A stretch of DNA of 64,000 nucleotides from positions 234,353 through 298,352 of the forward strand of contig NZ_SJPR01000002.1 of the NCBI RefSeq assembly GCF_007859955.1, in the 5' to 3' direction. The stretch is from Botrimarina colliarenosi (GTDB lineage Bacteria > Planctomycetota > Planctomycetia > Pirellulales > Lacipirellulaceae). The number at the start of each line of letters is the position of its first letter. Position 1 is the stretch's first letter. Below are positions 53,804-62,765 of the stretch, one piece after another. The translations under genes and the position numbers were made by a program. Under the pieces are notes generated by a model that ran no database searches, was not told the DNA's origin, and was given only the letters and a program-made list of their open reading frames with translations.

Positions 53804-56636
53804 GGGTGTGAGACGCGGCGACGCCCCAGGCTACGGCGATCGTCAGCAGCGTGGTCGGTTCGGGGATGGCGGCGGCGTTCGACGCCGACGTCGCCCCGTA
53901 GTTGGCGCTCCAGACGAAGTAGTCGGCTGTGTTGACGGCCCCGTCGAGGTTGCCGTCGGCCGCCCCGCCGCCGTCACGCCAGAGGGTGTAGTCGGCGGCG
54001 TCCACCTTGCCGTCGCTGTTGTAGTCGCCACGCAGCGGGGTGGTGACGTAGGTCGCCGCTACGGTGACGACCGCCCCAGTGGCCACGTCGCGGTACTGGA
54101 GCGTAAGGTCCTCCGCACCGCCAGCGTAGACCTGACCAAGAGCCATCAACTCGCCGGCGACCAACTCGGAGTCGCCGAGCAAGAACGACTCGGCGAGAAC
54201 GGTGGGGCCTGAGCCCCCCGCTTCGGTCCACGTTTGGCCGGCGCCGGCGCCGACGGCGTCCGCCTTCTGGTCGGTGAGGCTCACCCACGGGGCCGTGCTC
54301 AACCGGCCCGAGTCGCTGGCGATCCGGTACGAATCGAAGCGGACCGCGCTGTCGGTCGGGTTAATAATCGAAACGCCGCCGGTCAATGAATTGACCTCGA
54401 GAATCAGGGTGGTCGGCGCCACCTCTCCGAGCGGGTTGGTGTCGGTAAGATAGATGCGATCGATATCAAAGAACTCCCCGTCGCCTGCGAAGCTGTCGCT
54501 CACCGCAAAGCGAATCGAGTTGGCGTCACGCCCGGGGGCGATGCTACCTGTGCCGAGCGGCGTGAACCCCGAAGCGCCGTCTCGGTAGTAAACGGAGTAG
54601 CTATCGACGCCATCGGTCACGTCGACTTCCAACGCGACTGTAAACGGCGTTGCGCGGCTGGTTGTAAGCGCATAGGCGCCGGCGATGTTGCTGCTACCGC
54701 TTCCCGCCGTGCTGCCAATCAATTGGATATCACCAGTGCTCGTCCGTTCGATCTGGAACTGGCCGGAAAGGGTGCTCCCCGACGGAGGGTCGTTGTCGTT
54801 ATTCAAGAATCCGAAACGGATCTGCTCAAGATTGGCAGGGTCGAAGTTCGCCGGGTTCACGGTGTCGGTGTTGAACGACCAGCCGGCGATGTCAACGACC
54901 AGCCACGCCTTGCCCGTCGTGATATTCGTGATGTCGAGGTAGTTTGACTCGAGCGAGGTGGTTGAGTTGCCAACCCGAAGTTGGCCGACGCCGGTGGTCG
55001 CCGTGTCGGTGAGGTCGGGATCGACCACCCACGAGTTGCCGGACCCGGCCGAGTTGGTCGTTCCGTCAAGCGTTGTTCCCAGTGATTCATTGAACAAGAA
55101 GTCCTCGAGAATCGCCGCCGAGGAAGGGGCCGAGACCGACGCCAACGCGACGCCAACGAACAAAGCAGCGAGTGTCAGGGGGCGCATCGGAGTCGGTCCA
55201 GCAGAAGGTGAGGCGGGCACGGAAGAACGTCGGCGGCGTGTGAGCGTGAACAGGACGCCAGCCACGGCGAGGCCGAGCGAGGTCGGCTCAGGAATCGAGG
55301 CGACCATCAGCGCGAACGATCCCACGCCGTTCGCGTTCTCATAGAGGCTCTTGAATTGCCCGAAGTCGAGCAGGCTGTTCTGACCGTCGCCGTCGAGGTC
55401 GCCGGCTAGCACCTGGGCGGCGGCCGTTAAGCCGGCGAGGCTCGTCTCGGCGTTGGCGGCTAACAAGACATAGTCGGAGACATTGATGACGCCGTCGGTG
55501 TTGAGGTCGCCGAACTCATAACGACCGGCGCCGCCAACGAACGTGACGTCGACCGAGCGGGTCGCGCCGCCGGTGAGCAGCAGCTCCATTGAGAGGTCCT
55601 CGAACGGGCTCGCTAGCCAGGCGCCCGTGGGGGTACTCAGCGAGACGGTCCCGCCGCTTGTGAGCGATTGCGAGGCGAAGGTCTCGCCCAACTCCGAGGC
55701 GGTGCTCGTCGTCACCGAGGCGCCGATCGGGTCCCAACCGGCCGGGTTGAGGCTGCCGCCGTTGGACTGGATCGTGTACCCCTCCCAGCCCGTGACCGTG
55801 GCGCCAGACGTGTTCCGTAGCGTCATCCCGCCGGTCGTCCGGTCGACTTCGAGCGTCAGCAGATCGCTGAACGGAGACGTATCGCTTACCGCGAGGCGGT
55901 CGATTGAGAACACCTCGTCGGTGAAGTCGGGGTAGTCAAAGCTGCCGTCGCCGAAGTTGTTGTTGGCGACCATGCGGATCGAGTTGGCGTCGCGACCCGG
56001 GCTGGAGAGCCCCCGGCCTAGCACGCGCGTCGCATTCGAGCCGTCTTTGTAGTAGACGGCGTAGGTGTCGGAGTCTTTGTCGAACTTCAGCGACAGCGTG
56101 AACGGCCCCGACTGGATCGTCGACACGACATCGGAAGCGGGCAGGTTCGTCGAGCCAGAACCGATGGCGAGCCCCGACACGACGATCTCGCCCGTCGTGG
56201 TGTCGCGTTCGATCCGGGCCTCGGCCGTGACGGTCGAGCCGAAGTCCGCGTCGTCGTCGTTCAGGAAGCTGATCCGGAACTGCTCGGGGTCGGCGGCGAT
56301 GAAGTTGACGAAGTTCCACTCTGACATGCGCACGGTGTACCAGACCGAGCCGGAGGTGACGTTGGCGATCTGCAGGTAGTTCGTGTCGACGTCGCCCGAA
56401 GGCTTGACGATGTTGTAGGAACCGCCGCGGACGTCCGAGGGCGCCATGCCGGCGTCTTCCACCCAGAGGTTACCGGGGTTGGCCGCGTTCGTGGCCTCGC
56501 CGAGCAAGGTCTCGCTCGCGTCGTTGAACTCGAAAGACTCGAGATCGATGGCGCGCGCCGTCGTGGTCGCCAGCACGAGCAGGGCCACGGACGCGGTCAA
56601 CCGCCCCCAATCAAGAATCCGGTGGTGGCAGAGCAT
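53787..56636 (-). CDS. In-frame fusion of two complete PEP-CTERM/dockerin-like secreted proteins
   Basis: 949 residues without a stop. Residues 1-483 form a whole precursor: signal (LTASVALLVLATTTARA), beta-sandwich domain, dockerin-like repeats (GDLNTDGVINVSDYVLLA, GDLDGDGQNSLLDFGQF) and a PEP-CTERM tail (IPEPTSLGLAVAGVLF, then TRRRR). Residues 484-949, from Met at 55187, form a second: signal MRPLTLAALFVGVALASVS, a homologous beta domain, dockerin-like GDYNSDGKVDAADYTLWR and tail IPEPTTLLTIAVAWGV with LSRRR. The halves are paralogues (TNYLQIANVTSG and SNYLDITNITTG). Either the first stop was lost, or the Met at 55187 still serves as a separate start. ATG 56636 follows the M14 stop by 3 bases. 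Confidence 0.8.
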   Translation of the reverse strand: MLCHHRILDWGRLTASVALLVLATTTARAIDLESFEFNDASETLLGEATNAANPGNLWVEDAGMAPSDVRGGSYNIVKPSGDVDTNYLQIANVTSGSVWYTVRMSEWNFVNFIAADPEQFRISFLNDDDADFGSTVTAEARIERDTTTGEIVVSGLAIGSGSTNLPASDVVSTIQSGPFTLSLKFDKDSDTYAVYYKDGSNATRVLGRGLSSPGRDANSIRMVANNNFGDGSFDYPDFTDEVFSIDRLAVSDTSPFSDLLTLEVDRTTGGMTLRNTSGATVTGWEGYTIQSNGGSLNPAGWDPIGASVTTSTASELGETFASQSLTSGGTVSLSTPTGAWLASPFEDLSMELLLTGGATRSVDVTFVGGAGRYEFGDLNTDGVINVSDYVLLAANAETSLAGLTAAAQVLAGDLDGDGQNSLLDFGQFKSLYENANGVGSFALMVASIPEPTSLGLAVAGVLFTLTRRRRSSVPASPSAGPTPMRPLTLAALFVGVALASVSAPSSAAILEDFLFNESLGTTLDGTTNSAGSGNSWVVDPDLTDTATTGVGQLRVGNSTTSLESNYLDITNITTGKAWLVVDIAGWSFNTDTVNPANFDPANLEQIRFGFLNNDNDPPSGSTLSGQFQIERTSTGDIQLIGSTAGSGSSNIAGAYALTTSRATPFTVALEVDVTDGVDSYSVYYRDGASGFTPLGTGSIAPGRDANSIRFAVSDSFAGDGEFFDIDRIYLTDTNPLGEVAPTTLILEVNSLTGGVSIINPTDSAVRFDSYRIASDSGRLSTAPWVSLTDQKADAVGAGAGQTWTEAGGSGPTVLAESFLLGDSELVAGELMALGQVYAGGAEDLTLQYRDVATGAVVTVAATYVTTPLRGDYNSDGKVDAADYTLWRDGGGAADGNLDGAVNTADYFVWSANYGATSASNAAAIPEPTTLLTIAVAWGVAASHTLSRRR

Positions 56637-56639
56637 GGG

Positions 56640-58217
56640 TTATTCTCCGGGTGGACTATTTGAAAGGGCCGAAACGGCGGGCGCCGCGCCGCGAGGAGGG
56701 ATCGCAGTCAACACAGCAATCATGACTGCTGCGCCCGAAAATGTAACCGGTTCTGGGACGCCGGCGGCGAGGGCCGCGAAGGCCGCTGCGCCGTGCAGGG
56801 CGACGTAGCGTGACTTGAACCGGACGAAGTCGAGGATCGAGTTGAGGCCGTCGCCGTCGAGGTCGCCCGCGGCGTAAGCGTCGATCGGGGCGAGCCCCGA
56901 GAGGTCGGTTTCAGCGTTCGCCAGCAAGATCTGGAAGTCGGCCGCGTCGAGGTCGCCGTCGAAATCGAGGTCGCCGTCCGAGACCAGCGTGTCCCACCAC
57001 GACAGGCCGAAGTTCTCGCCGAGGGCGAGGAAGCGGTCGGAGTTCTCGCCCGGCAGGAACTGCGTCTCGAACGTGAACGAGACGTCGGCGCCGAGCTCGT
57101 CACGGCCGAACTTCGCCGCGGTGAAATCGACCAGCGACGCCCCTTGCGTGACGAGCTGCGGCTCTCGATCCAGGACCGCCTGCCAGAAGGGGTCGCTCGA
57201 CATCGAGCCGAAGAGATAGCCGAAGTGGTACGGCGCCTCCGACTTGTTGACGGTCGAGTGGAAGTCGACGAGGTAGTCGACGTTGCCGCCCGTGTCGAAC
57301 CGCATCGACTGGCCGATCGTGCGGATGTCGGTCTGGCCGTTGTAGATCGAGGCCGAGTCCCAGACGCGGTTCGGGTCGACCCCTTGCTCTTGCACCGTCG
57401 TGCGGTTCATTCCCGCGTAGCGGCCGTCGGGATTCGCCAGGGGGTAGACGTAGAAGTCAGCCCGTTGGCGGAGCTGCGCCGCCCGCAGGTCGTCGCTTAC
57501 GAGGAAGTCGACGAGCCCCTCAAGGGTCCAATTGCCGAGCGTCTCGTTGGCATGGGTGCCGCCCAACAAGACAATCTTTTCCTTCGGTGCGGCCGAGGTC
57601 GCGTCGGTGACCCGGAAGCCATAGAGGTTTTGTCTCGGGATCGTCCGGCCGATGTCATCGACGCCGCCGGGGGACCGGCCGATAACCAGGCTGCCGGCGC
57701 CGCTCGCGAGCGGCGTCACAAACGGCGAGGCGCCCCACGAGTCGACTTTGGCCTCGACCCGCGATGTCGGGTAGGGGACTCCGTAAGCGACGTAGACCTG
57801 GTCTTGCGTAAACGGCGTGTTGTTCGAGAACGTGTAGCGGTCGAGCGATGACTGCAGTTGGTTGTTATCGAAGAACGACCAGTTCTCTTGGTCGTAGCTG
57901 TAGACCATCGAATGGCCGACCAGGTTGTTCGACCCGGTTGTGAAGTCGTCGCCGATCCGGAACTGGACCGTCTGGCCCGCAACGCCCGAAGCGCGGAAGT
58001 TGATCCACTTCCAGTTGCCCGCATTGAAATTGTCGCGGCCGACGAGCGTCACGACCGAGCCGCTGACCGAGCTGGGGACCCCATTATCGTCGCAGGCGTT
58101 GGAGGCGAACAGGCAGAGCGAGCCGCTGTCGAAATCGGCGTCGAGGGTGATCGCCGCGTACGCCTCCCCAGCGAGCAAGGCGCCGACGAACATCGTCGCT
58201 AGAGTGAGGCGTCGCAT
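56640..58217 (-). CDS. Secreted M14 zinc carboxypeptidase with dockerin-like and PEP-CTERM C-terminus
   Basis: 525 residues from the ATG at 58217, the start of the signal peptide (RRLTLATMFVGALLAGEA); the frame runs on to 58388 with no signal. An N-terminal beta domain (about 25-165) is followed by the M14 fold: zinc ligands H222 and E225 in GGTHANE, substrate N283-R284 in DPNRVW, third ligand H320 in VDFHST and catalytic E384 in FTFETQF. Dockerin-like EF-hands (GDLDFDGDLDAADFQILLA, GDLDGDGLNSILDFVRF) and VPEP plus a hydrophobic helix end the protein. All catalytic residues are present, so it should be an active peptidase sorted to the envelope. Confidence 0.88.
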   Translation of the reverse strand: MRRLTLATMFVGALLAGEAYAAITLDADFDSGSLCLFASNACDDNGVPSSVSGSVVTLVGRDNFNAGNWKWINFRASGVAGQTVQFRIGDDFTTGSNNLVGHSMVYSYDQENWSFFDNNQLQSSLDRYTFSNNTPFTQDQVYVAYGVPYPTSRVEAKVDSWGASPFVTPLASGAGSLVIGRSPGGVDDIGRTIPRQNLYGFRVTDATSAAPKEKIVLLGGTHANETLGNWTLEGLVDFLVSDDLRAAQLRQRADFYVYPLANPDGRYAGMNRTTVQEQGVDPNRVWDSASIYNGQTDIRTIGQSMRFDTGGNVDYLVDFHSTVNKSEAPYHFGYLFGSMSSDPFWQAVLDREPQLVTQGASLVDFTAAKFGRDELGADVSFTFETQFLPGENSDRFLALGENFGLSWWDTLVSDGDLDFDGDLDAADFQILLANAETDLSGLAPIDAYAAGDLDGDGLNSILDFVRFKSRYVALHGAAAFAALAAGVPEPVTFSGAAVMIAVLTAIPPRGAAPAVSALSNSPPGE

Positions 58218-58266
58218 CGGCGGGGGAGGCCAGGGGGGAGAGAGTGGAGTCGCGATAGCGGTTTGA

Positions 58267-59958
58267 TCAGTCGCCATCGGCGTCGTTGGTGCGGCGGGTG
58301 TCGGCGACCGCTTCGAGGCCGGTAGGCGTCCAACGGACCGCGCTGCCGCCGCCGAAGTAGTGCCCGTCGGCGGCGTGGCGAGCCACACGGTAGCCGAGGG
58401 ATTCGAGCTGGGGCCCGAGTTCTGCCGCCGAACCCGCTTCGAGATCGATCAGGTTGGGCGGCTCGTTGCTGGAGACTGCCCGCACGACATGGAACCGGGA
58501 GCGATCGAAGGTGGTGCGGAGCGGCGTCCCCAGTTGGAGATGGTCGATCAACAGTTGGATCATCGTGGTAGGGATGCGCTGCCCCCCCGGGATGCCCATC
58601 GCGAGGACCGGCTGTCCGTCGCGGGTGGCGATCACGGGGGCGATGGTGCTCCGCTCCCGTTTGCCCGGCGCGACGTAGTTGACCCCCTCGGGGCTGCGTG
58701 TCGAAAAATTGCTCATGCTGTTGTTGAAGAGCACGCCAACGCCGGGCGCCACGACGCCGGCGCCCATGTGGTAGCTGAGCGATTGCGTCAGGCAGACGAC
58801 GTTCCCGGCCCGGTCGGCGACGATCAGGTGCGTCGTGCTCGCCTGCGGGGTGTCGTCGGCCGTGACGCCACCGGGAGAGATATCGGGGACGGCGGGCGAC
58901 GCCGGGTTCAGCTGATCCGCCGCGGCCCGTGCGGCGTCGGCGCCCTCGGTCGAGACGAGCCACGCGGCGTCGTCATCGGCGGCTTCGGAGTCGGCAATGG
59001 TCCGACTGATCGCCGGGTAAAGGACCAACAACGCCCTACCCACTAGATCAATGTAGGACGCATTACGTTCGGCGCAGGCCTGGAGCCCCGCGACCCCTTC
59101 CAGCGCTCGGAGGGTCGCCAAGACGGTGGTTCCTCCCGTGAGGGGCGGCGGCGAGGTCGCCAGGCGATAGCCTTCCCAGTCGGCCACGAGCGGCGACCCC
59201 TGACGGACCTCGTAGTTCTTAAGGTCCCCGAGCGTCATCGGCGATCCGCCCGCTTGGCAGGCGTCGACCATCTGCTCGGCGATTGGCCCTTCGTAGAACG
59301 CCCTTGGCCCCCCCTGCGCGATCTCACGGAGGGTGGCCGCCAGCGCCGGGTAGCGCATCAAGGCCCCGACCGGCGGGGTCTCGCCGTCGGCCAAGAACAT
59401 CGCCGCCGCCTCGGAGTCGCGACGCAAGAGGTTCCGTTTAGGCCGCATCAACGAGTACATCGGGGGCGAGACGACGACCCCGTCGCCGGCCAGCTCTGCA
59501 GCAGGGAGGACCAACTCGCCCCAGGGGCGTGAGCCCCATTGGCGGTGGGCCTCGCCAAGACAGGCGACGAGCCCCGGGATCGCCACCGCCCGGTAGCCGT
59601 AATAGCGGTCTTGGCGCCGGAGCTTGGCGAACGCGTCGGCGTCGAGGCCGGCGGGCGCTTGGCACATCGCCTCGAGCGAGTAGACCTTGCCCGTCGCCGC
59701 TTCGCGATAGAGCAGCATCGCCTTGCCGCCGATCCCCGAGCCGTAAGGCTCGGCAACGCCCAAGGCGAGCGAAGTCGCGACCGCCGCATCGACAACGTTG
59801 CCGCCGGCGCGGAGCACCGCGACGCCGATTCTCGTCGAGTCGGGATGGCCGCTGGTGACCGCGTAGTCACGGCAAACGGCGGTCAACTCGGCCGTGGCGG
59901 CGGAGACGCAGATCCCCACCGCCACCGCGACCGAGAAGCCTATTAGAACGAACCGCAT
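58267..59958 (-). CDS. ggt: Gamma-glutamyltransferase (GGT)
   Basis: 563 residues, signal peptide VLIGFSVAVAVGICVSAATA. The N-terminal nucleophile hydrolase pattern is clear: the autocleavage/nucleophile Thr375 in STTHLIVAD, the large-subunit motif SGIGGKAMLL with AVAIPGLVACL, and the small-subunit oxyanion region RERSTIAPVI. It hydrolyses or transfers the gamma-glutamyl group of glutathione and gamma-glutamyl peptides in the periplasm. It starts 8 bases after the upstream PEP-CTERM gene and is followed 49 bases later by the M14 peptidase, suggesting a peptide-processing operon. Confidence 0.88.
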   Translation of the reverse strand: MRFVLIGFSVAVAVGICVSAATAELTAVCRDYAVTSGHPDSTRIGVAVLRAGGNVVDAAVATSLALGVAEPYGSGIGGKAMLLYREAATGKVYSLEAMCQAPAGLDADAFAKLRRQDRYYGYRAVAIPGLVACLGEAHRQWGSRPWGELVLPAAELAGDGVVVSPPMYSLMRPKRNLLRRDSEAAAMFLADGETPPVGALMRYPALAATLREIAQGGPRAFYEGPIAEQMVDACQAGGSPMTLGDLKNYEVRQGSPLVADWEGYRLATSPPPLTGGTTVLATLRALEGVAGLQACAERNASYIDLVGRALLVLYPAISRTIADSEAADDDAAWLVSTEGADAARAAADQLNPASPAVPDISPGGVTADDTPQASTTHLIVADRAGNVVCLTQSLSYHMGAGVVAPGVGVLFNNSMSNFSTRSPEGVNYVAPGKRERSTIAPVIATRDGQPVLAMGIPGGQRIPTTMIQLLIDHLQLGTPLRTTFDRSRFHVVRAVSSNEPPNLIDLEAGSAAELGPQLESLGYRVARHAADGHYFGGGSAVRWTPTGLEAVADTRRTNDADGD

Positions 59959-59966
59959 AGCGATAT

Positions 59967-60842
59967 TTACCGATCCGACGTACGGCGAGCGACGCCAGCC
60001 ATCGCTACGGCGATCGTCAAGAGAGCGGCCGCGGCCGGCTCCGGAACAAGCGCGTAAGCGATGCGATCCACCAGGAGCGAGTCGTTCGAGAAGTCCTCGT
60101 TCAGCACGAAGCGGAGTGATTGGACCCCTCGAGACGGGTCGAGACTACCGGTTCCCAGCGACGTGAAACTTGAGCCGTCATCGGTCGAATAGAATAACTC
60201 CATTGATTGAGCGTCGAGGTCAGCGACGAGAATCGTCAGCATGTCGCCGCTGCTGCCCAGCGAGATACTCGGCGTGTCGGAGGAGCCTGTGCCGACGGCA
60301 TTACCGAACAGGGAAACCGTTGTTGCACTGTCACGCCTGAAATTGTTCTCAGCGGTGACGAAGGTTGAAGCGGTTGACGCGTTGTCCCTCATCAGGGACA
60401 CACGGAATTCCTCGTCCTGGCTCGGGTCGTAGATCGACTCATCGAAGGCCCAAGCGACGTCGAAAAGGAGGTATAGCTTACCGGACGTGATATTCCCTAC
60501 ATCGAGATAGGACGCCCCTTGCTCGGTGTTCGCTTTCCCCGACCCGTCGTATTTGCCAGCGCCGTCCGTCACAGCGTCGTTGAAGTCTGCATCGACGCCG
60601 AGCTTGTTCAGGGGATCTACCGCATTGGCGGCGTCTTCGAGCTTGGTGCCGGCCGTGTCATCGAACCGGAAGTCGGCGATCAAGGTCGCCGCATTGAAGT
60701 CGTCGAGAATGCTTGCCGAAGCGGGCGCGACGGTCGCCATCACGATCGCAAGGCCGCCGAAGACGCGGCCCCAAGAGGCCCGAGCGCAAGTGGCCCTAGC
60801 GCTAGTGGCCAGAGAGGATTGGGAATCAGCATCTGCACGCAT
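59967..60842 (-). CDS. PEP-CTERM secreted protein, paralogue of the fused pair
   Basis: 291 residues from the ATG at 60842 (an ATG at 60881 lies outside the natural start). A long basic N-region precedes the signal (VFGGLAIVMATVAPASA). The beta domain shares ASYLDVGNITSGKLY and LDPSRGVQSLRFVLNEDF with both halves of the fused gene at 53787-56636. It lacks dockerin-like repeats and ends VPEPAAAALLTIAVAMAGVA followed by RRTSDR, a standard PEP-CTERM signal. It is the first gene of the four-gene minus-strand run. Confidence 0.8.
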   Translation of the reverse strand: MRADADSQSSLATSARATCARASWGRVFGGLAIVMATVAPASASILDDFNAATLIADFRFDDTAGTKLEDAANAVDPLNKLGVDADFNDAVTDGAGKYDGSGKANTEQGASYLDVGNITSGKLYLLFDVAWAFDESIYDPSQDEEFRVSLMRDNASTASTFVTAENNFRRDSATTVSLFGNAVGTGSSDTPSISLGSSGDMLTILVADLDAQSMELFYSTDDGSSFTSLGTGSLDPSRGVQSLRFVLNEDFSNDSLLVDRIAYALVPEPAAAALLTIAVAMAGVARRTSDR

Positions 60843-60933
60843 GAGACGGCTCCAAGGTGAAACTCGTGAGGCGGGGAGCACCCGGCGCTAAGCATTGAGA
60901 ACGCTAAGCACCAAGTCGTTTTTGCACGAAAAA

Positions 60934-60968
60934 GCCACAAAAAAAGCACGCGAAGCCACAAAAAAAGC
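60934..60968 (+). repeat. Direct repeat, two copies of a 14-bp A-rich unit
   Basis: GCCACAAAAAAAGC occurs at 60934-60947 and 60955-60968, 21 bases apart and exact. The second copy's A7 run forms the U-tail of the minus-strand hairpin terminator. Confidence 0.8.
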
Positions 60969-61022
60969 GGAGTCTCCCCAGGCGGGCTACTTCAGCCCGT
61001 TTACTGTAGGGAACGACTCCGC
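60960..61022 (-). terminator. Intrinsic terminator or attenuator in the leader of the PEP-CTERM operon
   Basis: Read on the minus strand, an 8-bp stem GCGGAGTC/GACTCCGC (61022-61015 with 60974-60967) encloses an inner hairpin CGGGCT-GAAGT-AGCCCG (60999-60983) and is followed directly by T7 (60966-60960). No minus-strand gene lies upstream before the plus-strand DUF1559 gene, so it would end a short leader or small RNA ahead of the PEP-CTERM start at 60842. It may be an attenuator or the end of an unannotated RNA. Confidence 0.6.
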
Positions 61023-61368
61023 CTGCTTCTCTCTTCTTTTCCAACCACCGCTTTGCCACGCCTGCCGGTAACCCTCGCGGGCCCGCATTCCGTCGGGGTG
61101 ACCCGCCGACTATAGCCAGCGCCGGCGGTTAGAAGGAAGCGCTTTTGCGTGATTTTATCCACCCCGCTGGCGCCTCTTCACAACGTGAGAACGACGGACG
61201 AGGCTCTTGCTCTCCTGAGGTTCCGGCAAAATTCTCTTGTCGATCGAGACGCCCCTTCACTAGAATCGGCACCCGAGAGAAGCAGGCGAATCCCGCTCCC
61301 ACGACCGAAGCCACTGGCTTGGGGCGTTGAGGGTGCGGCCAGTGTACCTCCCTCTGGAGTGTCTTTCG

Positions 61369-62436
61369 GTGCTCGTACCCGCCTCGCCCGGCTCGTCGCG
61401 TCGCTCCCGCCGGGCCGCTTTCACGCTCGTAGAACTGCTGGTGGTGATCGCCATCATCGGCATCCTGGTCGCCCTGCTGCTGCCAGCGGTCCAGGCCGCC
61501 CGCGAGGCGGCGCGGCGCACCGAGTGCACCAACAACATTCGGCAATCGGGTTTGGCGCTGCTCAATTACGAGTCGTCACAGCGGAAGCTCCCCTTTGGCG
61601 CGACCCAGCGCTACGGGATCAATCCTCAGACGAACCAGCTCTACACGGGCGACCCAACGATGTTCAGTTGGATCTCGACGCTGATGCCTTACGTCGAAGA
61701 GGCGTCGCTCTACGCAAATGTCGATTGGTCAGTCCCACTCGGAGCGCGGAACGATAGTGGCGACACGTCCCACCACCTCAAGTTCGAAACTTACCTCTGC
61801 CCATCGAGCGATGAGGTCGGCATCGTCAATAACTGGTACGGCGCGCGGGGTAACTACGCGGCTAACGCCGGAATCGGCTTCGTCTGGATGAACGACCCGT
61901 CACCAGAGCAGAACTGCGGCTTCGGATCGCAGTTTGGGTGCACCCCGCACCCTTTCTCTTCGCAAGACGGCAATGACGTCAACTGGCCCCGGCGCAACCC
62001 CGAGCACCCCGACTCGTCGTTGATGAGGTACGGCACATTCCAGGTCAACCGGGGCCGGAGGATGGGCGAGTTCATCGACGGCACCTCGAAGACAGCCGCC
62101 GTTTGCGAAGTGCGGACCGTCGAGGGAACCGATACGCGGGGAACCCTCCATTTCGGCGCCGCTGCGATGTACATGCATGACTACGTCCCGAATGACGACG
62201 CTTCCGATTGGACCCGATACTGCATCGAGAACGATTTTGCTCCCTGCCGATCCACCGAAGTGACCGGAGGCCAGTGGCGTGGCCAGTGGCGCCAGTTCGC
62301 CCGCAGCGCTCACCCGGGGGGCGTCAACCTCCTCGCCGTCGATGGCAGCGTGCGGTTTGTCCCCGACGATGTCGACGAGAACATCTGGAAGGCGTACGCC
62401 ACCCCCAACGGCACGGAAGTCTTCGGCAACCTCTAG
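61369..62436 (+). CDS. DUF1559 protein with type II pseudopilin N-terminus
   Basis: 355 residues from the GTG at 61369, chosen because GGAG (61356-61359) lies 9 bases upstream; the frame is open earlier with TTG 61327 and other GTGs. A basic leader (SSRRSRRAA) precedes [14 protein letters not shown], followed by SSQRKLPFGATQRYG, CPSSDEVGIV, FIDGTSKTAAVCEV and C-terminal SAHPGGVNLLAVDGSVRFV. The function of the family is unknown. It stands alone, divergent from the PEP-CTERM operon; a REP-like element lies 27 bases after the stop. Confidence 0.87.
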   Translation: MLVPASPGSSRRSRRAAFTLVELLVVIAIIGILVALLLPAVQAAREAARRTECTNNIRQSGLALLNYESSQRKLPFGATQRYGINPQTNQLYTGDPTMFSWISTLMPYVEEASLYANVDWSVPLGARNDSGDTSHHLKFETYLCPSSDEVGIVNNWYGARGNYAANAGIGFVWMNDPSPEQNCGFGSQFGCTPHPFSSQDGNDVNWPRRNPEHPDSSLMRYGTFQVNRGRRMGEFIDGTSKTAAVCEVRTVEGTDTRGTLHFGAAAMYMHDYVPNDDASDWTRYCIENDFAPCRSTEVTGGQWRGQWRQFARSAHPGGVNLLAVDGSVRFVPDDVDENIWKAYATPNGTEVFGNL

Positions 62437-62765
62437 CGCCTCGTCAAATCTGAATGCGAGGATGAGCCGTTCGGGCGCTAGCCCCGGTTGCACAACCAAG
62501 AACCGTGGCAATCGCCAAAACGGCTGATAGCGCCCCCCAATTAACTTAGACAAGTGACCCAAGAGGGGCAGCTTGGCTCGTTCGGGCGTGGTCGATCGCT
62601 GTTGCTAGGCTCGTGCAACGGCGGGTGTCACCCGCGGACGATTCTTGATCGCTTCGACCGCCAGGTCGGAACTGCGGCGGATTTTCGGTAGAATGACGCG
62701 ACGGACCGCTGCTTAGCCGGTCCGATTGCCGACGTCTCGGCGCCGATCATTCTGCGGAGCGACTG
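62437..62765. other. Intergenic region after DUF1559
   Basis: About 330 bases with no supportable gene. It contains the second REP-like element (62463-62490); inverted segments AGCCGTT and AACGGCT (about 62466 and 62518) flank it and could form a larger stem. GGAG at 62756-62759 is the ribosome-binding site of the histidine kinase. No promoter could be assigned. Confidence 0.55.
62463..62490 (+). repeat. REP-like element, copy 2
   Basis: Reads TGAGCCG, TTC, GGGCGCTAGCC, then CCGGTTG. It shares TGAGCCG, GGCGCTAGCC and the following CGG with the minus-strand copy at 53777-53803. Both copies sit at gene 3' ends, the usual location of REP sequences. Confidence 0.6.

Larger units (their letters stand above)
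60843..61368. other. Intergenic region between divergent PEP-CTERM and DUF1559 genes
   Basis: About 525 bases. It holds a 9-bp direct repeat CGCTAAGCA (60886-60894 and 60902-60910), a 14-bp direct repeat with A7 runs, and a nested hairpin followed by T7 on the minus strand. The right part (61023-61368) has no feature beyond the DUF1559 ribosome-binding site GGAG at 61356-61359. Confidence 0.65.
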
